A model generated the notes under the pieces. It was not told the origin of the DNA, ran no database searches, and saw nothing but the letters and a program-made list of their open reading frames with translations. Positions 11,806-22,955 of a DNA stretch of 64,000 nucleotides are shown one piece after another. Position 1 is the first letter of the stretch; each line of letters starts with the position of its first letter. The stretch is from Micropterus salmoides (lineage: Eukaryota; Chordata; Actinopteri; Centrarchiformes; Centrarchidae), in the NCBI RefSeq assembly GCF_014851395.1, contig NW_024040707.1, forward strand, positions 15,361,457 through 15,425,456, in the 5' to 3' direction. Made by a program: the position numbers and the translations under genes.

Positions 11806-12125
11806 CTTGTGCACCTCTCACTCATTCTACACAGTCAACTAGTATAAATGTAAAAAAATAAAATAAAATAAATTACTACTCTGCTAGGCTGTAAATTATT
11901 ACTGGCAAATGTGACGTTCCTCTTAATTAATCAATCTGGGCTTAATAATGTTGCATGTTGTATTGGCTGCAAACCATCCATTTTTCTTAGGCTACCATGG
12001 CAATTTTGATTTTCTTTCATCATCACAGTGGGCGGAAGCTCCTTTAAGACAACCTGTGTATTAAGTCATCCTATGACGGAAATGGTCAAGCATTCCCTAA
12101 ACCTTTCACTTATTTTTGGTGCTTA

Positions 12126-12722
12126 GCCTAGTTCAGTGGTGGGCAATAGGCGGCCTGTGGGCCAAAACTGGCCCGCCAGCAATAATATGTGGCCCATGGT
12201 GCTGAAATAGATCTGTCATGACATTACTCACATAATCACTTCCTCTTAAGTGATTGTGTCTACAAAAAAAAGTGCGAGAACTTTTTTTGCTGCAATGCTT
12301 TATTTTGAGTTGAATTGAGAGCTTTTACTTTGAAAAGTTCTGAAGAACATTCAAAAGAGTCTCTGGCTTGCTTGACACACCTCTGAAAAGAAAAAATTAA
12401 ATTGGATTCCCCTGAATGACAAGCGTAGGAATATTATATGCCCGGAGATGCTAGGGAAATGAAAATAAGCATCCATAAGTTGATGGATGTGGATCAAATG
12501 CCGGGGTGCACACACTATAGCTTTATTGTGAGCCTGTGAATTACTCTCTTCATAATTAATGTGTTAAAGAGGGAAAAAAGTATGAAGTCACATAACATGC
12601 GATCAGACACATAACCCTCCTAATGAGAGACCTGTGAATTCCTGATTAAACTAACCGTTAAACTGGACCTTAAAAACAATTTGGCCCGATGCCAGACTTA
12701 TTTGCCGACCCCTGGCCTAGTT
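12126..12722 (+). mobile_element. Non-autonomous hAT transposon with perfect 8-bp target duplication
   Basis: The 8-base duplication GCCTAGTT is at 12126-12133 and 12715-12722. The element (12134-12714, 581 bp) starts CAGTGGTGGGCAA and ends TTGCCGACCCCTG, matching at 11 of 13 terminal positions. An 8-bp duplication and CAG...CTG ends are the hAT signature, close to Charlie/Tip100-type ends. The interior has no transposase frame, so movement would need a hAT enzyme supplied elsewhere. A truncated inverted copy lies at 5690-6063. Confidence 0.93.
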
Positions 12723-13720
12723 AAGATGAACCCTGAGACACTGGAAGAGGAAGAAAGGTGAGTTTGCAATGGCAAGTAATTTTGAATGAGTAATGATTGA
12801 ATGATGGAGTGGACATAGGAAAGCACAAAGAAAAAGAAGACCCAGGTTGTATGAATGAGTAAGATGAGATGCTGCCACGAGGGGGAAAGGAGGGGGCAGT
12901 AAGCAGATAAATAGAGCTAGCAAGCAATGAAGGACATCTTGCAGACAAAAAATTAAACATAGTCAATACAACATGGGAGAGGGTCAAAAGAAATTTAATA
13001 AATACAATAAGATAAATCAAGAAAAGAATTAAGGTGGCCAGCTGCAAAGCTGTGATTTATCACCAACCAGGTCACCTCCTGACACACACAGAACATAGAA
13101 AATCATGTGAATCTCTTTTTTACTCTATGGCCTAACTTTACCTTGTTTTGTTCTTTCTCCTCTGTTTTTCTCTTGCTGTTTTTGAAAAGGTCTGCTATTG
13201 CACTATTGTAGGAAATAATTTATAGGCTCACAGCTCAGTCATCATTTGGACCACCCCATGGCATTTACTTGTTTACATATATACACACACATATGTATTC
13301 ATATACACACACACACAAGTTGTTAGTGAGTGTATTTGTTTGTTCATGTACTGCTTGTTTACCTCAGCCCAAGGTCACTGTTATCACTTTGTCAAGTTGG
13401 AAAACTCAATTAGTCATTAATCACTTTGTTTCAGTCTGCTGAGCAGATAAGCTCCTTCTGTGGGATTTGACTCAAACACTCACTTTGACACTCAGTGAGT
13501 CTGTGGCACGTGGAAGGAATCAAAGCCTTGATTTCGAGTTGATGTGAAAGGTCAAGGATTTTCATCACTCCAATAAATGCAAGTTTTCATAAACAGTTTG
13601 CCACATAATCTGTATTTCCTTTATTCCAATTTTGCTGCCCTTCTCTTTACTTCAACAGCAGCATTCCTGTGTGCCTGCTGTGGATTACATAAGACAGTGT
13701 CTATAATAAGTAGATAATGG
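12723..13720. other. Intergenic DNA, nothing recognised
   Basis: About 1 kb, with short AC-rich runs near 13280-13320. The overlapping minus-strand frames at 12717-13047 have no recognisable motif. Confidence 0.5.
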
Positions 13721-13728
13721 CAACTCTC

Positions 13729-13754
13729 GCTCATGCGAGTATACTCGCATGAGC
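13729..13754. repeat. 26-bp perfect palindrome
   Basis: The sequence reads GCTCATGCGAGTA and then its exact reverse complement with no spacer; the centre is TATA. Neither flank extends the symmetry. Perfect 26-base self-complementarity is unusual for unique DNA, but no known binding site or element was recognised. Confidence 0.9.
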
Positions 13755-13789
13755 ATATATGCACACAATTATCAAGGACAGTGTGCACA

Positions 13790-13965
13790 CATTAGAGGCT
13801 GACATTTTTGGGGGAATCCTGTGGGTCACGGGATTCATGTGGGATTCCAGTGGGATGTGAGTAATTTTAACTATTTATCACGGGATTTGGACGGGACAGA
13901 AAAAGTCAATGGGAGATCAGGGGAGGATGGGAATCATAGGTCAGTTTTTATATATAAATATGCAG
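13790..13965 (+). repeat. GGGATT-rich repeat fragment
   Basis: Degenerate GGGATT(C) motifs recur about seven times (for example ACGGGATTCATGTGGGATTC). This resembles short fish repeats built from 'gggattccc' units. Both ends are unclear. Confidence 0.4.
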
Positions 13966-13968
13966 TTA

Positions 13969-14170
13969 TGTCAGGGTTTTCTGGGACAATGGGGATTGGA
14001 TCCAAATACTGACAAAACAGGCTGAATGGTGTAGTTCAAGATTTATTGCCAGATAAATGAGCTTACTAGCAGGTACAGACAGGCAGGCAGCCAAACGGAC
14101 AGGCAACGAACAGGTTAGGCAGATACAGGTCCACGTAAAGCACCACATGGAGCCATTCATTCACCATTCA
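13969..14170 (-). repeat. TGTCA-ended repeat fragment
   Basis: Begins TGTCAGGGTTTTCTGGGAC, then GGATCCAAATACTGAC, AAGATTTATTG and CAGGCAGGCAG/CAGGCAACGAACAGG motifs. The same order of motifs occurs at 46745 onwards. It is one of four copies of an unclassified family in this window. The 3' part is lost or replaced by T-rich sequence. Confidence 0.5.
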
Positions 14171-14372
14171 GCTTGTTCTCAGAAGCCAGTTTTCTATACT
14201 AGTTTGCCTTTTACTCATTTTTCCTTCCTTAGTATTCTGCCTTTCTGATATTATCTACCTGCCTGTAATCTGCTTATAGCCAACCTGTAATTTCTTGCCT
14301 CTGGCCTATGGTTTAGTCTGCCTGCCTATTGTCAGCTGTTTTAATATTTGGTACTATTGTTACAAGTACACT

Positions 14373-15587
14373 ACCTAAGCTAGTGATCATCAAATTGCTG
14401 CCCTGGCCACTGATGAAAGTATTGCAATATTAATATATTTTCACTTAATATTTATATATATATTTTCAGACATTTCCAGTAAAATGCTCTATCGAGTTAC
14501 TGCTAATGCAAACTGAATATTTCCTACTGTTGCAGGTTTTTTGTGAGTGAGATTAGTGCTGACCGCTATCATATCAAAAATGCATCTACAAAACATGTCA
14601 TTTTCAACATTTTGAGTTTGAGTCAGTTTGAAATATGTTCAAACATATGTTCAGTGTTATGACCTGGCTCAGAAGGCCACAACAAAAGGGAGACACACCA
14701 TGGTAAACGGTTAACAACATATGTTTATTTAACAAAAATAAGCCAAATTAAGAGGTATTTCGAACTAACATAATTAAAGTATGGTAGGTAAATACCACAA
14801 AGCAACAGTCCAAAACCAAACTGAAGGGGAAAAACCGGCGAGCCGGGCAGCAGGGAGGTCTGACCTGGCCTCAACAGCAGCTTCCTGCAGAATGAGAAGA
14901 CAGACTTACAAATAGCCTACACTCAAGGGAACTGGGCCCAGGTGCCTCCAGTTACCACAATCAGCTCTTCCTCTACAAGGAAGAGAGAGAGATAGGCCAC
15001 ACCCTGACCCCACAGGGCACAGCAATGTCACAGTAATGCTACAGTCATTAGCAGACACAGTGAGCTAATAGGTGAAGAGCTGCAGGTGACAGGCTGCACA
15101 CCTCCACCTTCTCAGCCAGGTTATGTAAACTAGCTCCTTTCACTTTCCATATGGAAACAGACCAATTATTGCCCCATAATACTTTCTTTAGCTGCTCCAG
15201 ACTTCTTTGACCTGTAGTAGGGTTATTTGCTGTTACCACCGGTAACTACAGGTGTTACATGCACAATAATGTTGCAAATACATAATAGGAGACTGTATTA
15301 AAAAACGGTTGATTAATATTTCCTGCCAATCAGAACTGCATCCTTTGCCACATTTACAATTACAGATTTTATCCATCTCTCGTCAGTGAACAGCCTCCTT
15401 GGCAAAATAGTCTGAGAGCATTTTCTAAGTAGGAAGATACCATTATGGATTTGCCATATTTTTAGGAGTCTGTTCACATTGATATATGCTGATAAATCCC
15501 TTTATTTTGTGAAATAAATGTATTTTAAACACTATTATAATTAAGCCTAAATTTTAAAAAAAGTAGTTGAGGACCCCTGGCCTAAGC
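14373..15587. mobile_element. hAT transposon relic with near-perfect 8-bp target duplication
   Basis: Flanks ACCTAAGC (14373-14380) and GCCTAAGC (15580-15587) agree at 7 of 8 bases. The element starts TAGTGATCATCAA and ends TTGAGGACCCCTG, whose reverse complement CAGGGGTCCTCAA matches the start at most positions. The interior near 15300-15480 may preserve decayed transposase sequence, but no frame is open. A second element at about 14655-15259 appears to be inserted in it. Confidence 0.75.
14655..15259. mobile_element. Nested TGTTATGACC...GGTGTTACA element
   Basis: It starts TGTTATGACCTGGCTC and probably ends CAGGTGTTACA, roughly complementary ends starting TG and ending CA. The interior contains ACATATGTTTATTTAAC and a GC-rich GGCGAGCCGGGCAGC stretch. 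It lies within the hAT relic at 14373-15587, so it is younger. No clear target duplication was found. A solo LTR or a non-autonomous DNA element are both possible, and the right boundary could instead be near 15030. Confidence 0.45.
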
Positions 15588-15956
15588 CTTCATGCTGAGA
15601 TTTGTGTGCATTGTAAGTCCAGACTCTTGCTGAACTGTGACAGTTGCTGTTGACTCTTAGATGAAAATAAGAAGAGTGAATCAAAACATACTGCAGCGAT
15701 TCCTACTGCATGTAGCTACAAAACTACTGAAAGGGGAGAACCAGTTAATTGTGAAGCTTATACACTACACTGTCTATGTTATACAGTATACACAAGTATA
15801 ATAACTTAAAAAGGAATATGCCAGTTATGCAGAGTAGACTATATTCCATAAAGTGCTCCTGCTTCCTTCTCAAGTTATTATACTCAACACACTACTGAAC
15901 GTGGTCATATTGAAGCTTTTGAATGATGTTTCTAGGTCTACAGCTTGATGACATCC

Positions 15957-16637
15957 ACTCACCGGCCACTTTATTAAGCACACCTGTTCAATTGCTTGTT
16001 AACACAAATAGCTAATCAGCCAATCACATTGCAGCAAATCAATGCATTTAGGCATGTAGATGTGGTCAAGACAACTTTCTGAAGTTCAAAGCGAGCATCA
16101 GAATGGGGAAGAAGGGCGATTTAAGTCACTTTGAAAGTGGCATGTTAGTTGGTGCCAGACGGGCTTGTCTGAGTATTTCAGAAACTGCTGATCTACTGGG
16201 ATTTTCACGCTCAACCATCTCTAGAGTTTACAGAGAATGGCCCGAAATAGAGAAAAAATACAGTGAGCAGCAGTTATGTGGATGAAAGGAAACTGAGGCT
16301 ACAATTGACACAGGCTCACCAAAAGTGGATAATAGAAGATTGGAAAAACGTTGCCTGGTCTGATGAGTCTCGATTTCAGCTGGACATTCAGATGGTCGGG
16401 TCAGAATTTGGTGTAAACAACATGAAAGCATGGATCCATTGTGCCTTGTATCAACGGTTCAGGCTGGTGGTGGTGGTGCAATGGTGTGGGGGATATTTTC
16501 TTGGCACACTTTGGGCCCCTTAGTATCAACTGAGCATTGTTTAAATGTGACAGCCTACCTGAGTATTGTTGCTGACTATGTCCATCCCTATATGACCACA
16601 GTGTACCCATCTGCTGATAGCTACATCCAACAGGATA
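15957..16637 (+). pseudogene. Tc1-type transposase, truncated and deleted
   Basis: The left terminal repeat begins CACTCACCGGCCACTTTATT near 15957. The reading frame starts MGKKGDLSHFESGMLVGARR at 16103, with the helix-turn-helix region (SISETADLLGFSRSTISRVY). An internal deletion near 16255 removes about 200 bp. It resumes with WIIEDWKNVAWSDESRFQ (first catalytic Asp), then GGYFLGTL, YLSIVADYVHPYM and YIQQDN (second Asp). It stops abruptly at 16637, where a reverse-strand LINE begins. The third acidic residue and right terminal repeat are missing and do not resume beyond the LINE. It is related to the transposase at 55.7-56.8 kb. Confidence 0.9.
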
Positions 16638-16817
16638 ATAGATAGATAGATAGATATATACTTTATTTATCCCGAGGGAAATTCAAGTATCCAGTACGAA
16701 ATATACATACATTAAACCTATATTAAAATAAAATAACAATAACTTACAACACAGTAGCCACAGTAAACAGTGCAAAACAGTAAAGAGTACAGATGGAGGT
16801 AGAAACAGTCCAGCTAG

Positions 16818-17921
16818 TCATTCAGCTGCAGCCCCAGATATTTGTAATTCCACATTAACCCCCTTGATGGACACAGGCTGGAGATGTGGTTTCTTCCTTC
16901 TGAAGTCCACCACCATCTCCTTGGGCTTGGAGGTGTTCTGCTGCAGATGGCTGGTCCTGCACCACCTCACAAAGTCTACTACCAGGCTCCTGTACTCCAC
17001 CTCCTGTACATCCTTGATACAGCCAACTATCACTGTATCGTCGAGTATTTCTGCATGCGGCGTTATACTGGAAGTCAGATGTGTATAAGGTGAAGAGGAC
17101 GGGAGAGAGCACGGTACCCTGTGGTGCTCCGGTGCTGCTGACCACAGTGTCTGACGTGTAGCCCTTCAGTCTGACATACTGTGGTCTCTCTGTGAGGTTG
17201 TCCGTAATCCATGTCACCAAGAGTGGGTCCACCCTCATCTCGGTCAGCTTGTCTCTCAGCAGGAGTGGCTGGATGGTGTCGAAGGTGTTGGAGAAATCAA
17301 AAAACGCCATTCTCTCAGCGCTGCTTCTTGTCCAGATGTGAGTAGGCCCTGTGGAGCATGCTCACCTTCTCCTGGTATCCAAACTGCAGTAGATCTTGTA
17401 CATGGTGAACCTGGGGTCTGAGGACACGTAGCAGCAGCCGTTCGAAGGTCTTCATGACGTGTGATGTCAGTGCTACTGGTCTGAAGTCACCCGGCTCCCT
17501 GGGGTGTTTTTTTTTTGGGAACCGGGATGAGACATGAAGTCTTCCAGAGCACTGGGACCCTCCCCAGTTGCAGGCTTAGGTTGAAGACATGCTGGAGTGG
17601 CTCCCCCAGTTTAGCAGAACAGGCTTTAAGCATCCCTGGACACACTCTGTCCGGGCCCGCTGCTTTCCTTGGATGGAGCCTCCTCAGCTCTCTGCTCACC
17701 TGATCCTTGGTGATGGTGGTGGGGAGGGGTGTTGAACTGTCCGTTTGTGGACGGTGGGGTGGTCTGCTGTCTGAGGTGGTGATGTACATGGTGGTGGCAT
17801 TAGGGGAGGTGATGGACATGGGGGTGTGAAGCGTGCCGTCGCTGGTTGTGGGAGCTGGAGTATCAAACCTGTTAAAAAACAGGTTTAGCTGGTTTGCTCT
17901 CCCAGCATCCCTCTTATTCAT
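16818..17921 (-). pseudogene. LINE reverse transcriptase domain (broken)
   Basis: 17921-17487 encodes the region before and into the fingers (KAAGPDRVCPGMLKAC, PVLWKTSCLIPVPKK). A frameshift follows at a T run near 17510. 17310-16855 encodes AFFDFSNTFDTIQP (first catalytic Asp), ERPQYVRLKGYTSD, STGAPQGTVLSPVLFTLYTSD, and then breaks in the motif that should read Y/F-x-D-D. 17033-16818 continues in a third frame with VVDFVRWCRTSHLQ and KEMVVDFRRKKPHLQPV. Synteny with intact fish LINEs is clear; there is no active enzyme. Confidence 0.88.
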
Positions 17922-17975
17922 GTTCAGGATGTCCTTGACATTACTGGTGATCCAGGGCTTGTTTTTGGGGAAGCA

Positions 17976-18943
17976 TCATACAGTTCTGGTGGGGACCACA
18001 ACGTCCATGCAGAAGTTCAGGTAGTCAGTAGTGCAGTGTGTGACCCCCTCGATGTCCTCACCATGTGCTTCCTGCAGGACGCTCCAGTCAGTACATTCAA
18101 AGCAGTCTCTCAGAGCCTCCGCTGCCTCAGGAGACCATTTCCTGAAGGAGCGTTTGGTCATGGACTGTCTCTGGATCTGTGGTTTGTACTGTGATGTGAG
18201 CAGGACCAGGTTATGATCAGACTTTCCCAGTGGGTGCAAAGCAGTGGCAATGTAAGCTTCCCTCACGTTGGCATACAGGAGGTCTAATGTCCTATTCTTC
18301 CTGATGGGGCAGCTTACAAACTGGTGAAAGTCTGACAGTGTGGAGTCCAGTGGTTGAAATCCCTGGAGATGGCGATGAATGCGTCTAGATGTTGTGTTTG
18401 CAGTCTCGCGATAGTAGAGTGGATTACGTCACACGCAGTCTCTGTGTGCGTAGGCATGTAGTACGGTCTGAGACCTACCGCCAGCAAATCAATGTCTCTG
18501 TTGCACATAATCTCCTTCACCGTAACATGCCCCTGGTTGCACCATCTGTTGTTGATAAACAGCGCGAGTCCCCCACCTTTGCTTTTGCCGCTGCGTCCAC
18601 AGTCCCGGTCCGCTCTCACTGTAGTGAATCCAGGTAGATCGACATTAGCCTCCGGGGTGTTCTGGGTTAGCCAGGTTTCAGAGAGGCAAAGTAAACTGCA
18701 CTCCCTGAACGTCCTGTCCATCCTAACAAGGGCAGCCAGCTCGTCCGTCTTGTTGGTCAGACAGTTCACATTCCCCATCACTATCGACGGAAACGAGGGC
18801 TTGTACTTCCACCGCTTAGCCGCTTGCCTAGCCTTCACCTTTGCTCCGGCTCTGCTGCTTCGGTGCCTCTTCCTCATCTCCACAGGTATGTGGTGGAAAA
18901 TGCCAGCTTGTCCCATTGTTTGGAGTGAAAGCAGCTTCTCCAT
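17976..18943 (-). pseudogene. LINE endonuclease domain (broken)
   Basis: The frame from 18943 contains a basic leader, then GNVNCLTNKTDELAALVR, LLCLSETWL (catalytic Glu), GFTTVRADRD, KGGGLALFINNRWC and FIAISRDFNHW (Asp-Phe-Asn-His block, with R where the usual residue is G). It breaks near 18314. Another frame, 18266-17976, gives YIATALHPLGKSDHNLVLL, the terminal Ser-Asp-His block. At least one frameshift therefore separates the catalytic halves. The enzyme would nick target DNA to prime reverse transcription. Inactive here. Confidence 0.85.
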
Positions 18944-18959
18944 TGAATAAACAAGTTGT

Positions 18960-20330
18960 CCACCGCTATGTTGTCTGTAAAAAAAAAATTAAATCATACA
19001 GTATATACATAAAAGATCATTCTTAAAATTAATCATGTTTGACGATAACTTAAAAAAGCTTTCCATCAGAATCAGAATGTGCGGCTATGCATTAATTCCT
19101 TGTGTTCTCTCTGAGAACCATCTGAACTCACATTGTTTATTTACTAACCTCCACATGACATGAGTCCCACTGACTAGCTACAAGAGAGACAAGGATGACT
19201 TAATTTGTTACAGTCCAACGTGTTATGACATGTGATTTGTCTCCTCACTTCCCCCCCCCCCACAAAACAATTCTTGCTCCCTCTACTCATAAGTCCTTTC
19301 TTTCCACTCCTCTTGGCTTTCATGAAATTAAACACAGACTCCTGACTCACATATCAAAGGAGTTGCTTTGAAAGACAGTGAGGGAAGGAGAGAGAGATAC
19401 AAAGAGACAGAGAATGAGGAATGTCATATACAGTCTGGGAATGAGATGATGAAGAAGATGATGATGATTGTGGTTGTGTGTTATAACTAGAATGCAATCA
19501 GAGCTGTGTAAAAATTGCTTATTGGCTTTGAGGTTGACTGTACCCCTGCTAAGACAACCATGCAAGTCCTGGGGATGGGCATACTGTACATTATAGACTT
19601 AGATGGCTCATGACATCATGCACACCGAAATAGTTAACAATGCTATTTAAAACCTTGTAGTGTGATACCACGCAGCTGCCATAATGTTATTTTGCCCACT
19701 GATACACCCATTGTACAATAAATGTGTCTCTTTAGAACTAAACTACTATACATCCACAAAACTTTTTGAAAAAAAAAACAACAAAAAATTCTGAAATGAT
19801 GTAAATTAAAGTAGGATTTCAAAAAACCACATCTAGATAAATTGCATGGTACTGTGTCATCGCTGGGTCAAGTTTAACAATAATACAGTAAATATGAATC
19901 TGACTCTGAGTTTTGATTGTAAGGATTACAGAATAACATGCACAAATGTAGTTCAAAATTTGAGGGTGAATGAGCGTGAGTACTTTTACACTTGGGGCTC
20001 AACGTGGGTTTGAAACTTACTGGCCCGAAGACAATTTTTACTGTCCCTCCCTCCAAAAGTTATTTATCACTGTTACAACAAAACTAAAGACTTATAAGTT
20101 GTTATACTGTTAACATGTTTAATCGGTTCTTAAATACATCCTGGATATAAAAAAAAAAAAACTAAACTAAAATGTAATCACAATTAAAATTATAAAAAAT
20201 AAAAAGGTAATAATTAACAAAACAATTTACTTTGAAAACTAAACATACTAACAAGAGTCAAACATGACATGCTCTCTCTCTTGCTGACAGCATTTAATAA
20301 ATAAAAAAAGTACACAGAGCAGCGGACAGA
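18960..20330. other. Intergenic DNA, nothing recognised
   Basis: AT-rich, with a C homopolymer near 19251-19261 and A runs near 19765 and 20150. Short frames carry no motifs. Confidence 0.5.
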
Positions 20331-21200
20331 GGGTTCTATCGCCATGGTAGTGACCTGTCAATCACATGGTAGTCCCACCCAAAAGCATACACGGGAATTA
20401 TCTGTTGTCTATTTGCCCCTAAATAGGACCATTTACTAAATGAATATCATGCTGTGTTGAAGAAGACTTGAAACTAGCGACTGAGACCATAAACTCATTA
20501 TGAAAGTGTTTACTGAGGTAATAATTCTGCTGAGAAGTAGCAACATTTTACCATTATTTCTAATGGAACCTGACTTCTTTTTGCTGCCAGCGGACTCGCC
20601 CCCTGCTGGTTGTTAGAGAGAATGCAGTTTTAAGTTCCGTCTGTAAAGGCCCATTTATACTCCTGCGTAGGGTCTACGTGCATAGCCTATGACGTAGCCA
20701 TGCACGTAGCCATGCATTTATACTTGTGTGTAGGTGTGTCCGTCATTCTGCAATTAAACCCCCAAACGCTAATCGGCAGTAGCGCCAAAGCATCCACTGT
20801 GTTGACTTTTGCCGGGCTAGCAGCCCTCCGCTAACGGGATATGGGGGTAAAATTGTATATGTGCGGATGGTATAGCCGTTTAAAATGTTATCGACCAAGT
20901 GGAGTCATTTCGCTGAAATATATTGATCCACTGTGTTACAGCCGCTGTTTTGGTCGATATTGATAGTTACTTCAAAGCACGAGCGCTTCCTGTCGGCTCG
21001 GAGGCATTTCGAGGCTACCCAGCCGACCAATCACAGTGCTTACGGTCCACGTCACCTCGACGTGTAGTTACATTTTTGAGCAGGTGCTCGTCAGGCTACG
21101 GCATAGGGTAGGGGGCTACGCCGTCGATTTGACGCAGAAGTATAAATTGCACTTAAGGTTTCACTTTCAGACCCAGAAGTTGCCGCTTGATTGGGATTAG
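20330..21200 (+). repeat. Abundant teleost repeat, split by a Harbinger MITE
   Basis: The block with GTCAATCACATGGTAGTCCC, TTGAAGAAGACTTGAAACTA, GCGACTGAGACCATAAACTC and CCCCCTGCTGG is one I recall from many fish genomes. It continues after the MITE with TTTCACTTTCAGACCCAGAA. The break falls exactly at the MITE ends (20644-21156), which supports both calls. Class not known to me. Confidence 0.6.
20644..21156. mobile_element. PIF/Harbinger-like MITE with TAA target duplication
   Basis: TAA at 20644-20646 and 21154-21156 flanks a 507-bp element. The left end AGGCCCATTTATACTCCTGC and the reverse complement of the right end, AGTGCAATTTATACTTCTGC, match at 16 of 20. Three-base T-A-rich duplications and short A/G-starting terminal repeats fit the PIF/Harbinger group. 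Inside are ACGTAGCC-type subrepeats near both ends. The interior shows no transposase. Confidence 0.8.
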
Positions 21201-21299
21201 AGAAATAACATTTAACAACCACTTGTAACGTAACTACAACTCTGGAAAAACAATTGCAGGATTTGCAGGAGTTTCTAATTTTTAAAAAAATACTAATGT

Positions 21300-21380
21300 T
21301 TGACTTGCTAGTTCAACTGTCCCGACGTTACTTTTTCACTGGCCCCGGGCCTTCTGGCCACCGTTATTGTCGAGCCCTGC
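21300..21380. mobile_element. hAT right terminus
   Basis: Ends CGTTATTGTCGAGCCCTG near 21379 after GGCCCCGGGCC. The reverse complement begins CAGGGCTCGACAATAACG, a hAT-type terminal repeat seen in fish. The partner end was not located. Related words (ACTGGCCCGAAGACAATT) occur at about 20019, so the original element may have spanned the 20.3-21.2 kb repeats. Confidence 0.45.
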
Positions 21381-21384
21381 TTCT

Positions 21385-22955
21385 GCTTTGACTAGAGTAG
21401 CCTAATATTAGGCAAGGCTATCTGTACTTTTACTCCATAAGTATTTCTGTACTTCGTCCCTGTAGACTTCCAATGACTTCCAAATAACAAAATAACTTAC
21501 ACTGTTACACACACACACTGTTAATATGCAACAATAAAATGAGAACATTTTCCCATGAAAGTCAAAACACATGATAGCCTGCTGTGCTGCATGGGGCAGC
21601 CACAGGCATTTCTTTAGATTTTCCGTCTAGTCACGATTTATGCTTTTGCTGGGGGCATGTAACTCTCAACTCACCTTAATAGCAGCTCTGGCATTTAATT
21701 TACTACAACCTATGAAAATCAACATGTGACAACATGTTTTTCTCCACACAAAGACTTGATTTAAAGAATTGCAAAAAATAGTGTGTGCCCTTGTCACACT
21801 TCAAAGTTGCCTTTATGGGCACATGTGTGTGTGTGTGTGTGTGTCTGCATGTGCTGCTAGTTGGTCTGTGTGCTCACACGCACTGAGCGAAATAGTCATC
21901 CCTGTTAGCAATTGTGGCACTTGGGAGAAGTTTGCCAGCAGAAAGGCTTTTTGCTAAAACCTAAACCTAACCAACTAGTTTTGGTACCTGTAAAACTAAG
22001 TATGTAGTAAGGCTTTCTGGCAGAAATCCCTAAGGGCACACAACAATAGACAGGTAAAAAGCGACAGACATATTCTCTTCTTCCTTTTCTCCTCTGTTGA
22101 ACAAAAGTTACAGTAATGTTATCTTTAAGACACAGCAAAGCTACATGAGGGGAATTTACTGAGGCCAGACTGAGTTCTTCTGTAGGCTATAACTTAAATG
22201 GTACACCTCCAGTTGCTCATGTAAATGTGTTATAAAGTGATACCTTGTCTAATTCCTCTCTCTCTTAGATTAGTTGTAGGTCCAAAGAATGCTATTTGAT
22301 TACACTAATTACTGTTACTGCACTGTAGATTGGATCAGAGTGTGATTTTGCTCTGTAGTTTGGCTTGCATAAAAACATACATATGTAAGCTGTTGATAAT
22401 GACCCAATTTAAATTAGCTACTGTCTGAATTGAATAACTTGATGGTGGAAGGAATAAAAGATTTGGAATGATGATTACTATATGTATGGATGCATGTATG
22501 TATGATTGCTTTTATTTTATTATATTTTATATTGTGTATATCTGTGGGTATATGCTTATGTATAGCCTAGCTTACATTTAGGCAACATCTACATATTTAT
22601 TTAATTTATTACAGCCAATAAATGCAGAAAGTTAAGTGGGTCGGAATATAGCAAATATAATAAATATCATGAAATAATTTAGTTTAGGCTCTGCCTTGTT
22701 GCCTGCCTAGATCTGCCAACAAATGCCTGTTGTTAGAAGAAAACCACTACTAACCTGTAGACCACTACTGACCTGTAGAGAGTGTTTTCCATAGCCAACT
22801 AAAATATCCCCTTTCCTTTACCTCAAGTAACATAATTTTTCAATCTGTATGACTCACTACTTGTCACCATGTCTGCGTGTCAGTGTGTGTGTGTGTGTGA
22901 AGCAGAGGAAGCAAACCAGAACGATTATTTTAAGCCAATAAATACAAATTACACT
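21385..22955. other. Intergenic DNA with short TG runs
   Basis: No gene. Small (TG)n runs lie at 21823-21843 and near 22884-22898. Confidence 0.5.

Larger units (their letters stand above)
16638..18955 (-). mobile_element. Rex1/CR1-like LINE, internally deleted
   Basis: Reverse-strand non-LTR retrotransposon. Its 3' end is at 16638 with GATAGATAGATAGATA repeats followed by ACTTTATTTATCCCGAGGG, a tail I associate with abundant fish CR1/Rex1-group LINEs. From 5' to 3' it carries an apurinic-type endonuclease (18.9-18.0 kb) and reverse transcriptase (17.9-16.8 kb). The frame then jumps near 16855 from the GVNVE block straight into 3' untranslated sequence, so the C-terminal third is deleted. 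Assignment to Rex1 rather than L2 is from recalled motifs. No target duplication was found. Confidence 0.85.
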
